Shown here: in pieces, positions 1-8,410 of the stretch
How the letters are laid out: every line of letters starts with the position of its first letter
How positions within the stretch are numbered: the stretch's first letter is position 1
Source: an uncultured Flavobacteriales bacterium
Lineage (GTDB): Bacteria; Bacteroidota; Bacteroidia; Flavobacteriales_G; Salibacteraceae
DNA: 64,000 nt
Direction of reading: 5' to 3'
Assembly: GCA_905479105.1 (NCBI GenBank)
Contig: CAJQLE010000005.1
Coordinates: 124,001-188,000, forward strand
Notes under the pieces: model-generated
The model's database searches: none
Told to the model about the DNA's origin: nothing
What the model saw: only the letters and a program-made list of their open reading frames with translations
Position numbers and translations under genes: made by a program

Positions 1-314
1 CCCCAAGAAAACGCATTGGTTTCCTGAAACCCAAAAACGAATCCCACATAATCATCATCAGCGAAATCCTCCACCCTAAAAGTCCCTGTTACCTTGACAT
101 TTATCAATGTATCAGGACCTACGAACATGGTTGGGAAATTCAGATTAACACCTGATAATAATTCAGTGTTTGCTGCTTGAACGGTCCATACACTATTGAA
201 TGCTCCCGTTGCAGACCAAGTATTAAAATTTACAGATTGCACGCACTGAGCCGCCAAGAACAATGCTTGGGCTGTAAATGCAAAAAGTAGGGTTATGTTT
301 CTTATTATATTCAA
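1..314 (-). CDS. Secreted protein with thrombospondin-C-like domain (5' part only)
   Basis: Only the first 104 codons lie in the window; the gene continues past base 1. No ATG fits, because an in-frame stop lies three codons upstream of a TTG at 314, so TTG is the likely start. Residues 1-23 form a signal peptide (NIIRNITLLFAFTAQALFLAA). The mature part contains 'FRVEDFADDDYVGFVFGFQ', which resembles the DDDYVGFVFGYQ core of thrombospondin C-terminal (TSP-C) lectin-like beta-sandwich domains found in large Bacteroidota surface proteins. A candidate -7 element (TATATTCG on the minus strand) lies at 330-337. Adhesion or glycan binding is inference; the rest of the protein, probably including a sorting domain, is not visible. 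Confidence 0.6.
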   Translation of the reverse strand, partial: MNIIRNITLLFAFTAQALFLAAQCVQSVNFNTWSATGAFNSVWTVQAANTELLSGVNLNFPTMFVGPDTLINVKVTGTFRVEDFADDDYVGFVFGFQETNAFSW

Positions 315-408
315 GATAAATGCTCAAAGCGAATATACGTTTCAATCATTTTAAAAACGTATTCCAAATCAATTGGTTGGCTCATAACACGTTTTGGTCG
401 AAGAATAA

Positions 409-1830
409 TTACAATCCATACTTATCAATCAAATAAACTAAAGCGGCAATAGAAGCTGTTCCTAGTTCCAATTCTCGTTTATTGACTGTATCAAAAGTGT
501 CATTAGCGCTATGATGGTGGTCGAAATATCTTTGACTATCCGGCACAAAGCCAATTAACAAATTATTTTCTGTTTTAAGAAGACCTATATCAGCCCCTGT
601 TCCGCCTTCTTCGATCTGGTGTATACCATACTTATCCAAAATAGACTCCCAGCTCATCATTTTTTCAAGTTGAGACGTATTTCCATCCACATGAAATCCT
701 CGCGGTGTAAACCCCCCTCTGTCAGATTCAATTGCTGCTATATGTTCTTCAGTGGACGTCTCAGCATAATCCTTGTAAGCTTTTGCTCCTCTTAATCCAT
801 TTTCTTCATTCATAAAAAACACTACTCTAACTGTGTTCTTTGGCTTATAATTAAGCTTTTGAAGTAATTCAAGAACACCTAATGACTGCATTACGCCAGC
901 TCCATCATCGTGAGCGCCATCTCCCACGTCCCAGCTATCCAAATGCCCTCCAACTAAAATCACTCTCTCTGGGTTTTCAGATCCTTGAATCTCACCGATA
1001 ACATTGAATGACTCTTTGTCCTCGAGTGTTTCACACATTAAGCGCATCATCACATTTACTTCGTCTCCTTCTTCGAGAAGCTTAGATAATTTCTCCGCAT
1101 CACGAGTACTGATTGCCGCGGCTGGTATTTTGGTGATGCCATCGTCATACTTCATGCTTCCAGTGTGCGGGAAATCGTCTATTCTTAAATTTAGTGATCT
1201 GACCAAAACACCAATAGCTCCATATTTTGCCGCTTCAACAGCTCCACCCCATCGATGCATAACACAGTGTCCATAACTATGAAAAGTGTAAAGATTCTCT
1301 TTATTCATCTCTTCGTTAAAAAAGACGATTTTACCTCTCACACCTTCCTCTCCAAGCGTTTTTAGATCATCCCACGTTTCAACCTCAACAATAGGAGCAT
1401 AGATGCCTTCATCAACCGTAGCAATTGAACCACCCAAGGCCAAAATATTCAGTACATTTTTTTCGCCATTTGCAGATTTATAGAAGGCAAGTTCTTTTTC
1501 ACCGCGTTTCCAAACGGGAACCATCAAAGGCTGCTTTTTAGGATTTAGGCCGAGGGAATCCATCAAGTCAAACGAATAATTCACAGCTTGCTCAGCCTGA
1601 GTAGAGCCACTCAATCTGGGTCCAATGGTTTTACACATTTTGCCTAACCAGTCGTAGCTACTTCCTTCCGTCAGAGAAAGACGAAACAGTTCTGCTATTT
1701 GCAGACTATCTTCATCAAACTGTTGGCTGACGGGAACATCTGACAGATCAGAGCTACTTTGAGCGGAAAGAAATAGTGTAAAAAGCGACATTCCTAAAAT
1801 AAGGAATGAATAAGATGCAATAGACTTCAT
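409..1830 (-). CDS. Secreted M28 family zinc metallopeptidase with PA domain
   Basis: 473 residues. A signal peptide covers roughly residues 1-23 (ends LSAQ), followed by a PA-type insert at about 140-260 and an M28 catalytic domain at about 275-473. Visible zinc-site residues fit the co-catalytic M28 pattern: H296 in GGHLDSWD, D308 in HDDGAG, E342/E343 in NEENG, D370 in ESDRGG, and the 438-440 HHH near the C-terminus. The layout is closest to carboxypeptidase Q / plasma glutamate carboxypeptidase, an exported aminopeptidase or dipeptidase acting on peptides outside the inner membrane. No T9SS sorting domain is present, so a periplasmic location is likely. It appears to be transcribed alone. 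A promoter-like CTTG-N18-TACATTTG lies directly before the start. Confidence 0.9.
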   Translation of the reverse strand: MKSIASYSFLILGMSLFTLFLSAQSSSDLSDVPVSQQFDEDSLQIAELFRLSLTEGSSYDWLGKMCKTIGPRLSGSTQAEQAVNYSFDLMDSLGLNPKKQPLMVPVWKRGEKELAFYKSANGEKNVLNILALGGSIATVDEGIYAPIVEVETWDDLKTLGEEGVRGKIVFFNEEMNKENLYTFHSYGHCVMHRWGGAVEAAKYGAIGVLVRSLNLRIDDFPHTGSMKYDDGITKIPAAAISTRDAEKLSKLLEEGDEVNVMMRLMCETLEDKESFNVIGEIQGSENPERVILVGGHLDSWDVGDGAHDDGAGVMQSLGVLELLQKLNYKPKNTVRVVFFMNEENGLRGAKAYKDYAETSTEEHIAAIESDRGGFTPRGFHVDGNTSQLEKMMSWESILDKYGIHQIEEGGTGADIGLLKTENNLLIGFVPDSQRYFDHHHSANDTFDTVNKRELELGTASIAALVYLIDKYGL

Positions 1831-1834
1831 GCAT

Positions 1835-1864
1835 CAAATGTATTCAGCAATCTCCTATACCAAG
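1835..1864 (-). promoter_or_regulatory. Candidate promoter of the M28 peptidase gene
   Basis: On the minus strand CTTG (1861-1864), an 18-base spacer and TACATTTG (1835-1842) match the Bacteroidota TTTG/TAnnTTTG promoter pattern. The -7 element ends only five bases before the ATG at 1830, so transcription would begin at or next to the start codon. That implies a leaderless or very short-leader message. Confidence 0.4.
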
Positions 1865-1866
1865 AT

Positions 1867-2673
1867 TTATTGCTTTACAATTCTATGCTGAGCTAATTTA
1901 CCTTCCGAGGAAATCACAAGGCTGTATATACCTGAATCTAATTCATCCATGGCAAGATTAATGGCCATAGAATTTGGAGTCAATATGCGAACTAGAGCCC
2001 CTTGAACATTGTAAATTTTCACAGACTCAATAATACTATTTGATCTAATCGTCAGATTATCTTTGACCGGGTTAGGATAAAGACTGAAGGAATTAGAAAC
2101 CTCATTTACAGACAATGGTCTAAACCCTTTTTGAATTTCGTCTTGCCCATAGGCATTATAGGCAATAAGCTTGACGAAATACAATTCATCAACAGAATAC
2201 GAATGACACAAGGCTGAGAGATTGTTAGAATTGGTTACTCCATCGCCAAACAACCAAAATAAAGTTTCTGCTCTCAAGGAAGTACTTGTAAAACAAATCT
2301 CATTTACACTCCAATCCCAATAAAAATCAGCGACAGGAGCTAAACATGAATCAACCGTCAAAGAAGCCATGGAAGAAACCACACTATCGCCATTTTGATC
2401 AACTACAACACAGTAAAAAGAGCTGCCATGATACTGCAAGATAGAATCACAAAGTTGGAGAGTCTGCATCGATCCGACAGCAGAAATATTACCCACAGAA
2501 TCTTGTCTCATCCATTCATAAGCTAATCCATTACCAACAGCAAACACCGAAAAATTGGCACATGAATCAACACAAACTGCCGCATTTTGGGGATTCTGAG
2601 TAATAACAGGTTGCGCAAAAATGCTTGAAGAAATTAGAGACAGAAAAGATCCAAAGAGTAAAAGTTTTTTCAT
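1867..2673 (-). CDS. Secreted PKD-domain protein with T9SS type A sorting domain
   Basis: The start is placed at the ATG at 2673 (MKKLLLFGSFLSL...), which gives a clean signal peptide ending at SIFAQ; an upstream in-frame start would put eleven extra polar residues in front of it. The 268-residue product has an N-terminal Ig-like region (VITQNPQNAAVCVDSCANF), a PKD-type fold around 'FWLFGDGVTNSNNLSALCHSY', and a C-terminal type A T9SS signal beginning FSLYPNPVKDNLTIRS and ending with the usual basic tail (HRIVKQ). It should cross the outer membrane through T9SS and be released or anchored. No enzymatic domain is visible; a binding or structural role is inferred. Confidence 0.82.
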   Translation of the reverse strand: MKKLLLFGSFLSLISSSIFAQPVITQNPQNAAVCVDSCANFSVFAVGNGLAYEWMRQDSVGNISAVGSMQTLQLCDSILQYHGSSFYCVVVDQNGDSVVSSMASLTVDSCLAPVADFYWDWSVNEICFTSTSLRAETLFWLFGDGVTNSNNLSALCHSYSVDELYFVKLIAYNAYGQDEIQKGFRPLSVNEVSNSFSLYPNPVKDNLTIRSNSIIESVKIYNVQGALVRILTPNSMAINLAMDELDSGIYSLVISSEGKLAQHRIVKQ

Positions 2674-2846
2674 CGGTAGCATTTTATTCTGTTGTAAAAT
2701 TAACAACTAGACGCAAACTTTTACAAAGGCGGCTAAGTTTTAGGCTGCTTATCTGCTGTAAATCTTCTACCAAGGAAAAGTTCACTCCCACATGAAAAAA
2801 GTCATAATTGACCTAAAACGTGAAATACTGCTTTTTCAAAAAGTGT

Positions 2847-3338
2847 CTAATTTTCATTTAATAATTCGTTCAACACCTCTATCATTTTCCCGGCATCCAC
2901 AAATTCAGAGTATTGAAACACAATTTCAAAGTCTGAATTAAGAAAGCACATAGTTGGATAATTGACTCTCCCATTTAACATCGCCAACTGTTCGGCTAAC
3001 TCATGAATACCGAGATCATTTCCTGTCGGTTTGAATTTGAATACCCGATTTCTAAACCGAATTTCATTTTTATTCTCTGCATTTAACTCTACATAGTAAA
3101 AGCTCTGATTAAGAGAAATTTGAACAGCTTCACTTTTAAAGGTAGTATTGAGCATTGCATTACAATACTTGCACCAATCAGTATGAATAAAAACAGCAAT
3201 TGGTCGCTCCTCCACTTCCTGCAAACTATCTAGCTGCTCAAATGAGAAGGAATGAAGCTGTGCCATTGTAATCTCAGGAATAGCAAGCAGCATGAAAACT
3301 AGAATGACAATGACACCTTTCATCTCCTTTAAATTCAA
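2847..3338 (-). CDS. Periplasmic thioredoxin-like protein (WCKYC)
   Basis: 163 residues with an N-terminal hydrophobic export signal (about residues 8-27, ending TMAQ) and a thioredoxin-like fold. The redox motif W-C-K-Y-C puts the two cysteines at residues 56 and 59, and a cis-Pro region is recognisable at NYPTMCFLNSDFE. It belongs to the DUF255/thioredoxin_7-like group common in Bacteroidota. Its ATG overlaps the stop of the TonB receptor by four bases (ATGA), so the two are almost certainly translated from one mRNA. A disulfide reductase or isomerase role in the periplasm is likely. A link to the CxxC in the receptor plug is inference. Confidence 0.85.
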   Translation of the reverse strand: MNLKEMKGVIVILVFMLLAIPEITMAQLHSFSFEQLDSLQEVEERPIAVFIHTDWCKYCNAMLNTTFKSEAVQISLNQSFYYVELNAENKNEIRFRNRVFKFKPTGNDLGIHELAEQLAMLNGRVNYPTMCFLNSDFEIVFQYSEFVDAGKMIEVLNELLNEN

Positions 3339-5620
3339 TTTAGCGTGTACCTAAATCCAAGAAACCCCCTGATTCCTTGGTTTGCAGCATAGACATAAGT
3401 TGGGTCAAAAGTCAATGCATTTGGATTATTGGCCGTTGGAATTACTTGCCCATTGGTCTCAAATACCACGTTTTCATCAAAGGGATCAAAGGCTCGAGCT
3501 ATACTATTGGCAGGAGGCGTGAAATTGAGGAGGTTTTTAACTCCTCCATACAATTCCCATTGATTTCCAAAAGTCTTTGTGAGTTGAATGTTCTGAATAC
3601 TCCACCAAGGCGAGTATTCCGCTCGATCATCTAATTTACCAAGAAGTGGCAAACGCATTGGTCCATAGAGGTTTCCGGTATAATCAGCGCTTAACCCGAT
3701 TTGTTTGAAAGTGTAACCCACACTCCACACTCCTTGAACTGATTCTGTCAAGAGTTGTCTGAAACGTTCACCATTTTCCGTAACGCTGACATCCATTATT
3801 GTGACACCAGCAAGTGCTTTGAATCCATTGGTTAAGGCCAAATCAGTATTTAGCGACACACCTTTAGAAACAGAATAACCGTCAAGGTTTCCATAAATAA
3901 TCTTGTTGGGATCAGATTCGTAATCAGGCAATATTCGATTTGTGAAATAGGTGTAAAAAGCGGTAGCGTCTATACCAATGACACCATTGCCTTTAGTGTA
4001 AATTCTCTTTACAAAATTGACATTTGCATTCCAAGATGTCTCTGGATCAAGTTCGCCCTGAAATTCAACCGTTCTAGCTCCCGTAAGCGCTGCATGATCT
4101 TCGGTAAAAACATTTGCCACTCGATAACCATTGCCAGCGCTAATGCGCAATACATTCTTTTTATTGGCTGTATTCCATTTATAATTAATTCTTGGAGTGA
4201 AAATATTACCGTGTAAGCTATTGTAGTCATACCTGACCCCTAGCAGCACTTTATTAAACTCATTCAAACTGATTTCGTCCTGAATAAAAAGACCAGGTAA
4301 ATGAATAATCGAGGCTTGATTGGTATCAGCAATAGCGTTAAAAGTTGCAGGTGTATTATCGTCATAATACGTGTATCTGTATGAAGATCCAAGCAACATA
4401 TCATGTCGATTAACTTTCTTATTCCACGTCAATTGACCACAGCCAATGTATTGATCAGCTAAGTAAAGAACGTTTCCGTAAACCGAATTTTGAGAATGAC
4501 CATTAGCACTGAATTGAAAATTTACTGTTTCTTTTAATGGCAATTGGTACAAGCCAAATACCTCCCATCGATTAGTATAAATGCTTTCACCATAAATTAT
4601 ATCTCCGCCTCGATAATCATCTGTCCAATCCATTTCTCCGCCCCAACGATCTTCATAGAGATACCTACCCGCAAGAGTGAAAACGCGATTATCTTTCCTT
4701 TCAATATTAATTTTATTGAAAACTGAAATTCTATCCTGCAATGTCAAATCGGTGAAACCGTCATTGTTATTGTCAATAGGGTTTTGGTAGTTAAAGTAGT
4801 TTACTCCAAGCAGGGAAGAAACCTTCGTTCCAACATTAAACTTCAAACCAACATCTGTGTTGACTTCACCCCAACTTGTAGCAAAAACATCGACAGCAGC
4901 GCGAGGTGCTGAAGATGGGTTTTTAGTGATGATGTTAATCATTCCACCCACGGCCTCTGAACCATACAATGTTGATGCGGGACCTTTTACGATCTCCACA
5001 CGCTCTATTAAAGATTGTGGTATTCCAGTGAGTCCATAAACTGTTGACAATCCGCTCACAATGGGCATTCCATCTATCAACACCATGGTATATGGCCCTT
5101 CGAGACCATTGATATGAATATCTCCAGTATTGCATACGTTGCAATTCAACTGCGGACGTACTCCATTCACATTTTGAAGAGACTCGAATATGGACGGGGT
5201 TGGATTTGCTCGAAAAAAAACTTTGCTATAAACCTCCACAGGAACAGAACTTTCCAGCCGAGAAACTTCTTTCATCGTTCCCGAGACCACCACTTCATCT
5301 AACCCCAGCATATCTGTCTGCAGAGAGATCGAACCAAGATTCAAGGTTTGATTAGTAAGCAACTCAAAATTCACTATTTTTTGCTGGTAAGCAAGCAACG
5401 ACACTTTCAGTCTATGCTCTCCAGCAGGAATCTCCTCAATTTCAAAACGCCCATTATCACTAGTGGTTCCGCCTATACTTGTTCCAACTAGAACAACATT
5501 AGCAAAAGGAACGCCATCTCCTGTAGCTTTATCTATCAAATATCCAGTCAAAGTGCCAGTTTGTGCCTGAACTAATAAACTTGAAAATGCCAATGAGAGT
5601 AATATCAAAATTCTGCTCAT
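3335..5620 (-). CDS. TonB-dependent outer membrane receptor with CarboxypepD-reg-like domain
   Basis: 761 residues: signal peptide 1-20, CarboxypepD_reg-like beta-sandwich at about 21-105, TonB plug at about 115-235 (ends 'GSEAVGGMINIITK'), then a large beta-barrel to the C-terminal 'FLGFRYTLN'. The plug carries C160-x2-C163 (NCNVCNTGDIHINGLEG), an unusual cysteine pair on the periplasmic side. The substrate cannot be read from the sequence. Position opposite a DtxR regulator and ZIP transporter, with a DtxR-type palindrome inside its own promoter, suggests a metal or metal-chelate ligand. The following thioredoxin-like gene overlaps by four bases. Confidence 0.9.
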   Translation of the reverse strand: MSRILILLSLAFSSLLVQAQTGTLTGYLIDKATGDGVPFANVVLVGTSIGGTTSDNGRFEIEEIPAGEHRLKVSLLAYQQKIVNFELLTNQTLNLGSISLQTDMLGLDEVVVSGTMKEVSRLESSVPVEVYSKVFFRANPTPSIFESLQNVNGVRPQLNCNVCNTGDIHINGLEGPYTMVLIDGMPIVSGLSTVYGLTGIPQSLIERVEIVKGPASTLYGSEAVGGMINIITKNPSSAPRAAVDVFATSWGEVNTDVGLKFNVGTKVSSLLGVNYFNYQNPIDNNNDGFTDLTLQDRISVFNKINIERKDNRVFTLAGRYLYEDRWGGEMDWTDDYRGGDIIYGESIYTNRWEVFGLYQLPLKETVNFQFSANGHSQNSVYGNVLYLADQYIGCGQLTWNKKVNRHDMLLGSSYRYTYYDDNTPATFNAIADTNQASIIHLPGLFIQDEISLNEFNKVLLGVRYDYNSLHGNIFTPRINYKWNTANKKNVLRISAGNGYRVANVFTEDHAALTGARTVEFQGELDPETSWNANVNFVKRIYTKGNGVIGIDATAFYTYFTNRILPDYESDPNKIIYGNLDGYSVSKGVSLNTDLALTNGFKALAGVTIMDVSVTENGERFRQLLTESVQGVWSVGYTFKQIGLSADYTGNLYGPMRLPLLGKLDDRAEYSPWWSIQNIQLTKTFGNQWELYGGVKNLLNFTPPANSIARAFDPFDENVVFETNGQVIPTANNPNALTFDPTYVYAANQGIRGFLGFRYTLN

Positions 5621-5624
5621 AGTG

Positions 5625-5656
5625 CAAATCTAAATATATTTTTAGGCTAATCTAAA
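5625..5656 (-). promoter_or_regulatory. Candidate promoter of the TonB receptor
   Basis: Minus-strand TTTA (5653-5656), a 20-base spacer and TAGATTTG (5625-5632) fit the Bacteroidota core promoter. The palindrome at 5641-5656 overlaps the upstream element and fills most of the spacer, a geometry expected for repression by a bound regulator. Confidence 0.45.
5641..5656. promoter_or_regulatory. DtxR/MntR-type operator palindrome
   Basis: TTTAGGCTAATCTAAA is an imperfect palindrome (6 of 8 positions pair) resembling the TTAGGnTAnnCTAA core bound by DtxR, IdeR and SirR proteins. It lies between the divergent TonB receptor and the DtxR-family gene, overlapping the receptor promoter and just upstream of the regulator's own candidate promoter (TTTA 5663-5666, TATCTTTA 5687-5694). 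A further inverted pair CTAAA...TTTAG at 5630-5645 overlaps it. Binding is inferred from the motif and the adjacent regulator gene. Confidence 0.6.
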
Positions 5657-5711
5657 TTTATATTTACATTAATTGAATAATCGATTTATCTTTACCAAAC
5701 AAATCATTGGA

Positions 5712-6371
5712 ATGGCATCTTTTACAGTTGAGAATTATTTAAAGGCAATTTATTCACTTAGTAGATCCAATGAGACGGGTGTTTCAACGAATGCACTTGC
5801 TGATCATTTAGGCACCAAGGCGGCCACAATAACAGATATGCTGAAAAAGCTAAATGCCAATGGCCTTGTTCATTACAAGAAGTATCAAGCGACCACACTC
5901 ACCGATAAAGGGATTGAAATCGCCCTAAATATTGTCAGAAAGCATCGCCTTTGGGAAGTTTTTTTAGTAGAAAAGCTTGACTTTAAATGGGACGAAGTTC
6001 ATGACATGGCTGAAGAGCTTGAGCACATAGATTCCAATGAACTTATTGATCGCTTAGAAAGATTCTTAGACAATCCAAAGTTTGATCCTCATGGCGACCC
6101 CATTCCTGACAAGAATGGTGTAATTGAGCGGAGGGATCAAATCCAATTGACTGAATTAAAAGTCGGCCAAAAAGGATATGTAACAGGAGTGAAAGACAGC
6201 TCCAAAGAATTCCTTCAATACTTGGATAATCAAAACATCGAGTTAGGAAATGAATTACTTGTCAAAGACATTTTCGATTATGATAAATCACGCGTTTTAA
6301 TCATTGAAGGTCAAGAAACAACCTTCAGTCAACAAGTGTGTAAAAACCTTTATGTAAACATTATCGAATAG
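5712..6371 (+). CDS. DtxR/MntR-family metal-dependent transcriptional regulator
   Basis: 219 residues from the ATG at 5712; an upstream in-frame start at 5673 would add 13 residues that do not belong to the family. An N-terminal winged helix (ASFTVENYLKAIYSLS through KKLNANGLVHYKK) is followed by the metal-binding dimerisation domain with HRLWEVFLVEKL, the EELEH helix and the FDPHGDPIP loop. A C-terminal FeoA/SH3-like domain starts at about residue 145 (LTELKVGQKGYVTGV). Such proteins sense Fe(II) or Mn(II) and repress uptake genes. It ends immediately before the ZIP transporter start, and a DtxR-like palindrome lies upstream, so autoregulation and control of the divergent receptor are likely. 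Confidence 0.9.
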   Translation: MASFTVENYLKAIYSLSRSNETGVSTNALADHLGTKAATITDMLKKLNANGLVHYKKYQATTLTDKGIEIALNIVRKHRLWEVFLVEKLDFKWDEVHDMAEELEHIDSNELIDRLERFLDNPKFDPHGDPIPDKNGVIERRDQIQLTELKVGQKGYVTGVKDSSKEFLQYLDNQNIELGNELLVKDIFDYDKSRVLIIEGQETTFSQQVCKNLYVNIIE

Positions 6372-7193
6372 ATGGAAGTAATACTCGAATTTATGGGTAG
6401 CCTCGACCCAGTATTAGCCGCTTTAATAGCGACTACATTCACCTGGCTTCTTACCGCTGCTGGAGCATCCCTTGTTTTCTTTTTCAAGGAAATGAAGCGC
6501 GTTTGGTTGGATGGTATGCTCGGCTTTACAGGAGGTGTTATGATTGCCGCCAGTTTCTGGTCATTATTGGCGCCTTCCATTGCAATGGCCGAAAACCAAG
6601 GGCAAATACCATGGCTGCCGGCTGCTGTTGGATTTGCATCTGGTGCATTATTTCTTTTTGCACTAGACCGTTTTATGCCCCACTTACATATCAATTTCAA
6701 AAGAGAAGAAGCTGAAGGCGTTGAAACCAATTTGCATAAAACCACATTATTAGTTTTAGCTATTACACTTCATAATATCCCTGAAGGCTTAGCCGTTGGA
6801 GTTTTATTTGGTGGCGTTGCTGCAGGTATTGAAGGCGCCACAATAGGCGCTGCCGTAGCACTCGCTATTGGAATCGGAATTCAAAACTTTCCAGAAGGCC
6901 TCGCTGTATCCATGCCTCTAAGGAGGCAAGGAGTTTCGAGAGGACGGTCATTTTGGTATGGCCAGTTAAGTGCAATAGTAGAACCAATAGCTGGCGTAAT
7001 CGGAGCTGCGGCAGTTATGTTCTTTGAACCAATTCTTCCTTACGCTCTTTCATTTGCCGCTGGAGCGATGATCTATGTAGTAATAGAAGAAGTTGTTCCT
7101 GAAACTCAAAGAGATAAATATACTGACATAGCCACCCTAGGATTCATAGGCGGATTTCTAGTCATGATGATTTTGGATGTAGCCTTAGGTTAA
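6372..7193 (+). CDS. ZIP family divalent metal transporter
   Basis: 273 residues with about eight membrane helices. The two metal-site helices are clear: TM4 has HNIPEGLAVGV (H134, N135, E138) and TM5 has QNFPEGLAVSMP (N172, E175). A cytoplasmic loop between TM3 and TM4 carries H104/H106 (MPHLHINFK). The group is GufA/ZupT-like. Members move Zn, Fe, Mn or Co into the cytoplasm; the substrate here is not determined. The start codon directly follows the TAG of the DtxR gene with no gap, so the two are one transcriptional unit. Metal-dependent repression is therefore likely. Confidence 0.9.
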   Translation: MEVILEFMGSLDPVLAALIATTFTWLLTAAGASLVFFFKEMKRVWLDGMLGFTGGVMIAASFWSLLAPSIAMAENQGQIPWLPAAVGFASGALFLFALDRFMPHLHINFKREEAEGVETNLHKTTLLVLAITLHNIPEGLAVGVLFGGVAAGIEGATIGAAVALAIGIGIQNFPEGLAVSMPLRRQGVSRGRSFWYGQLSAIVEPIAGVIGAAAVMFFEPILPYALSFAAGAMIYVVIEEVVPETQRDKYTDIATLGFIGGFLVMMILDVALG

Positions 7194-7196
7194 AAG

Positions 7197-7745
7197 TCAC
7201 TCGCCTCCTATTCCATAATTCTTTGGGTCTTCACCTAACGGAACAAACACCATAGCATCAGAGTTAAGGCAGTACCTCAAACCTGTTGGTGGCGGTCCAT
7301 CATTAAATACATGGCCCAGATGACTACCACTCTTACTATCAAGAATTTCTATCCGCTTCATTCCATGCGCGTCATCTGATCGATATATTATAGCATCCTT
7401 ATCTATTGGTTCAAAGAATGACGGCCATCCACATCCCGAATCAAACTTTGCATCTGAAAGAAATAATGGCTGTCCTGAGGCCAAACTATAGTATGTACCT
7501 GTTTCCTTTGAATTCCAATATTTCCCAGTGTAGGCGCGCTCAGTGCCTTGTTGTCTCAATATATAGTATGCCTCATCTGAAAGTTTAGCCTTCCATTCTG
7601 CGTCAGTCATTTTAATTTCCACGGGCACTTCTTGTCCTGAAGAATAAACCTTTTCAATCAAATCGTTTCCTTCCATTTGTTCTTTGCTTTGGCCACAAGC
7701 ACTAATCGCTATGGCTATAATTATTAGTGTAAAAAGACTCTTCAT
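7197..7745 (-). CDS. msrB: Lipoprotein peptide-methionine (R)-S-oxide reductase
   Basis: 182 residues. The N-terminus MKSLFTLIIIAIAISAC is a lipoprotein signal with Cys17 as the lipidated residue, so the enzyme is anchored in the envelope. The SelR fold is clear: GTERAYTGKYWNS, SGCGWPSFFEPI, HLGHVFNDGPPPTG and the catalytic RYCLNS. The usual pair of structural zinc CxxC motifs is absent; where family members have an RCAVC-type segment this one has YYSLASGQP. It reduces methionine-R-sulfoxide in exported proteins. The gene ends three bases from the convergent ZIP gene. A second lipid-anchored reductase (MsrA) lies at 38.6-39.3 kb. Confidence 0.93.
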   Translation of the reverse strand: MKSLFTLIIIAIAISACGQSKEQMEGNDLIEKVYSSGQEVPVEIKMTDAEWKAKLSDEAYYILRQQGTERAYTGKYWNSKETGTYYSLASGQPLFLSDAKFDSGCGWPSFFEPIDKDAIIYRSDDAHGMKRIEILDSKSGSHLGHVFNDGPPPTGLRYCLNSDAMVFVPLGEDPKNYGIGGE

Positions 7746-7783
7746 AATATTGATATAACCGTTAGTAAATTAGAATTGTTCGA

Positions 7784-8410
7784 TCAATTCATAATCTTAT
7801 GAAGATCACTGTTGCGAATTCTTACAATATTTTCTGGAAGCATGAAATATGTATTATCGATAGGTTCATGTTTTAGCTCCCGAGCAGTAAGCTTCATAGT
7901 GATACCATTTCTCACTATTGAATATTCCAATGGCAGGTATTTAAGACCACTTAATTCCACTTTTAATGGATTAAGATATTTCCTATCGACCCAAGCGTAA
8001 AAGTTCTCACCTGTTCCCGATTGCAAATACATCTGCCGTGTATCAACGCCAAGAATATTCTTTATCTCATCTTTCTCAATTACCCTGAATCGTATTGACT
8101 TGTCTTCAATGGGCTCAACCATAAGAACATGTCTTTGCATGAAATGGAAAATTTGATAAACCGAATCAATACCTGCTTTATGAATCTGAAGAAGCTCCCC
8201 AGCTATTGCGCTTTGCTGAACTATTCGGAGATTCTCCCCTTTGACTATCATGGTCACTTGCTGAGGTAATGAGAGCTCTGCTCCTTCCATACCATCAGGA
8301 AAAGAGACGTATTCTACATCGTAAATTATTCTTCCTTCAAAAGGCTTTTGACCTTGGATATGGAATGAGAATGATAAAAAACACAATATTAAAACTAAGG
8401 TTCTACTCAA
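7784..8410 (-). CDS. Secreted protein of unknown function, coupled to dapA
   Basis: 208 residues starting with TTG at 8410; the resulting N-terminus SRTLVLILCFLSFSFHIQGQ is a good signal peptide, so the alternative start is believable. The mature protein begins 'KPFEGRIIYDVEYVS', a pattern shared by DUF4412/GLPGLI-like secreted Bacteroidota proteins, and appears mostly beta-stranded. It overlaps the dapA stop by eight bases, so it is translationally coupled to it. I do not recognise a specific function. Confidence 0.7.
   Translation of the reverse strand: MSRTLVLILCFLSFSFHIQGQKPFEGRIIYDVEYVSFPDGMEGAELSLPQQVTMIVKGENLRIVQQSAIAGELLQIHKAGIDSVYQIFHFMQRHVLMVEPIEDKSIRFRVIEKDEIKNILGVDTRQMYLQSGTGENFYAWVDRKYLNPLKVELSGLKYLPLEYSIVRNGITMKLTARELKHEPIDNTYFMLPENIVRIRNSDLHKIMN

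Noticed and set aside
2707-2846. Possible hairpin (GCGGCTAAG...TTAGGCTGC) between the PKD and thioredoxin-like genes
   Set aside because: Pairing is imperfect and there is no U-tract on either strand; not enough to call a terminator.
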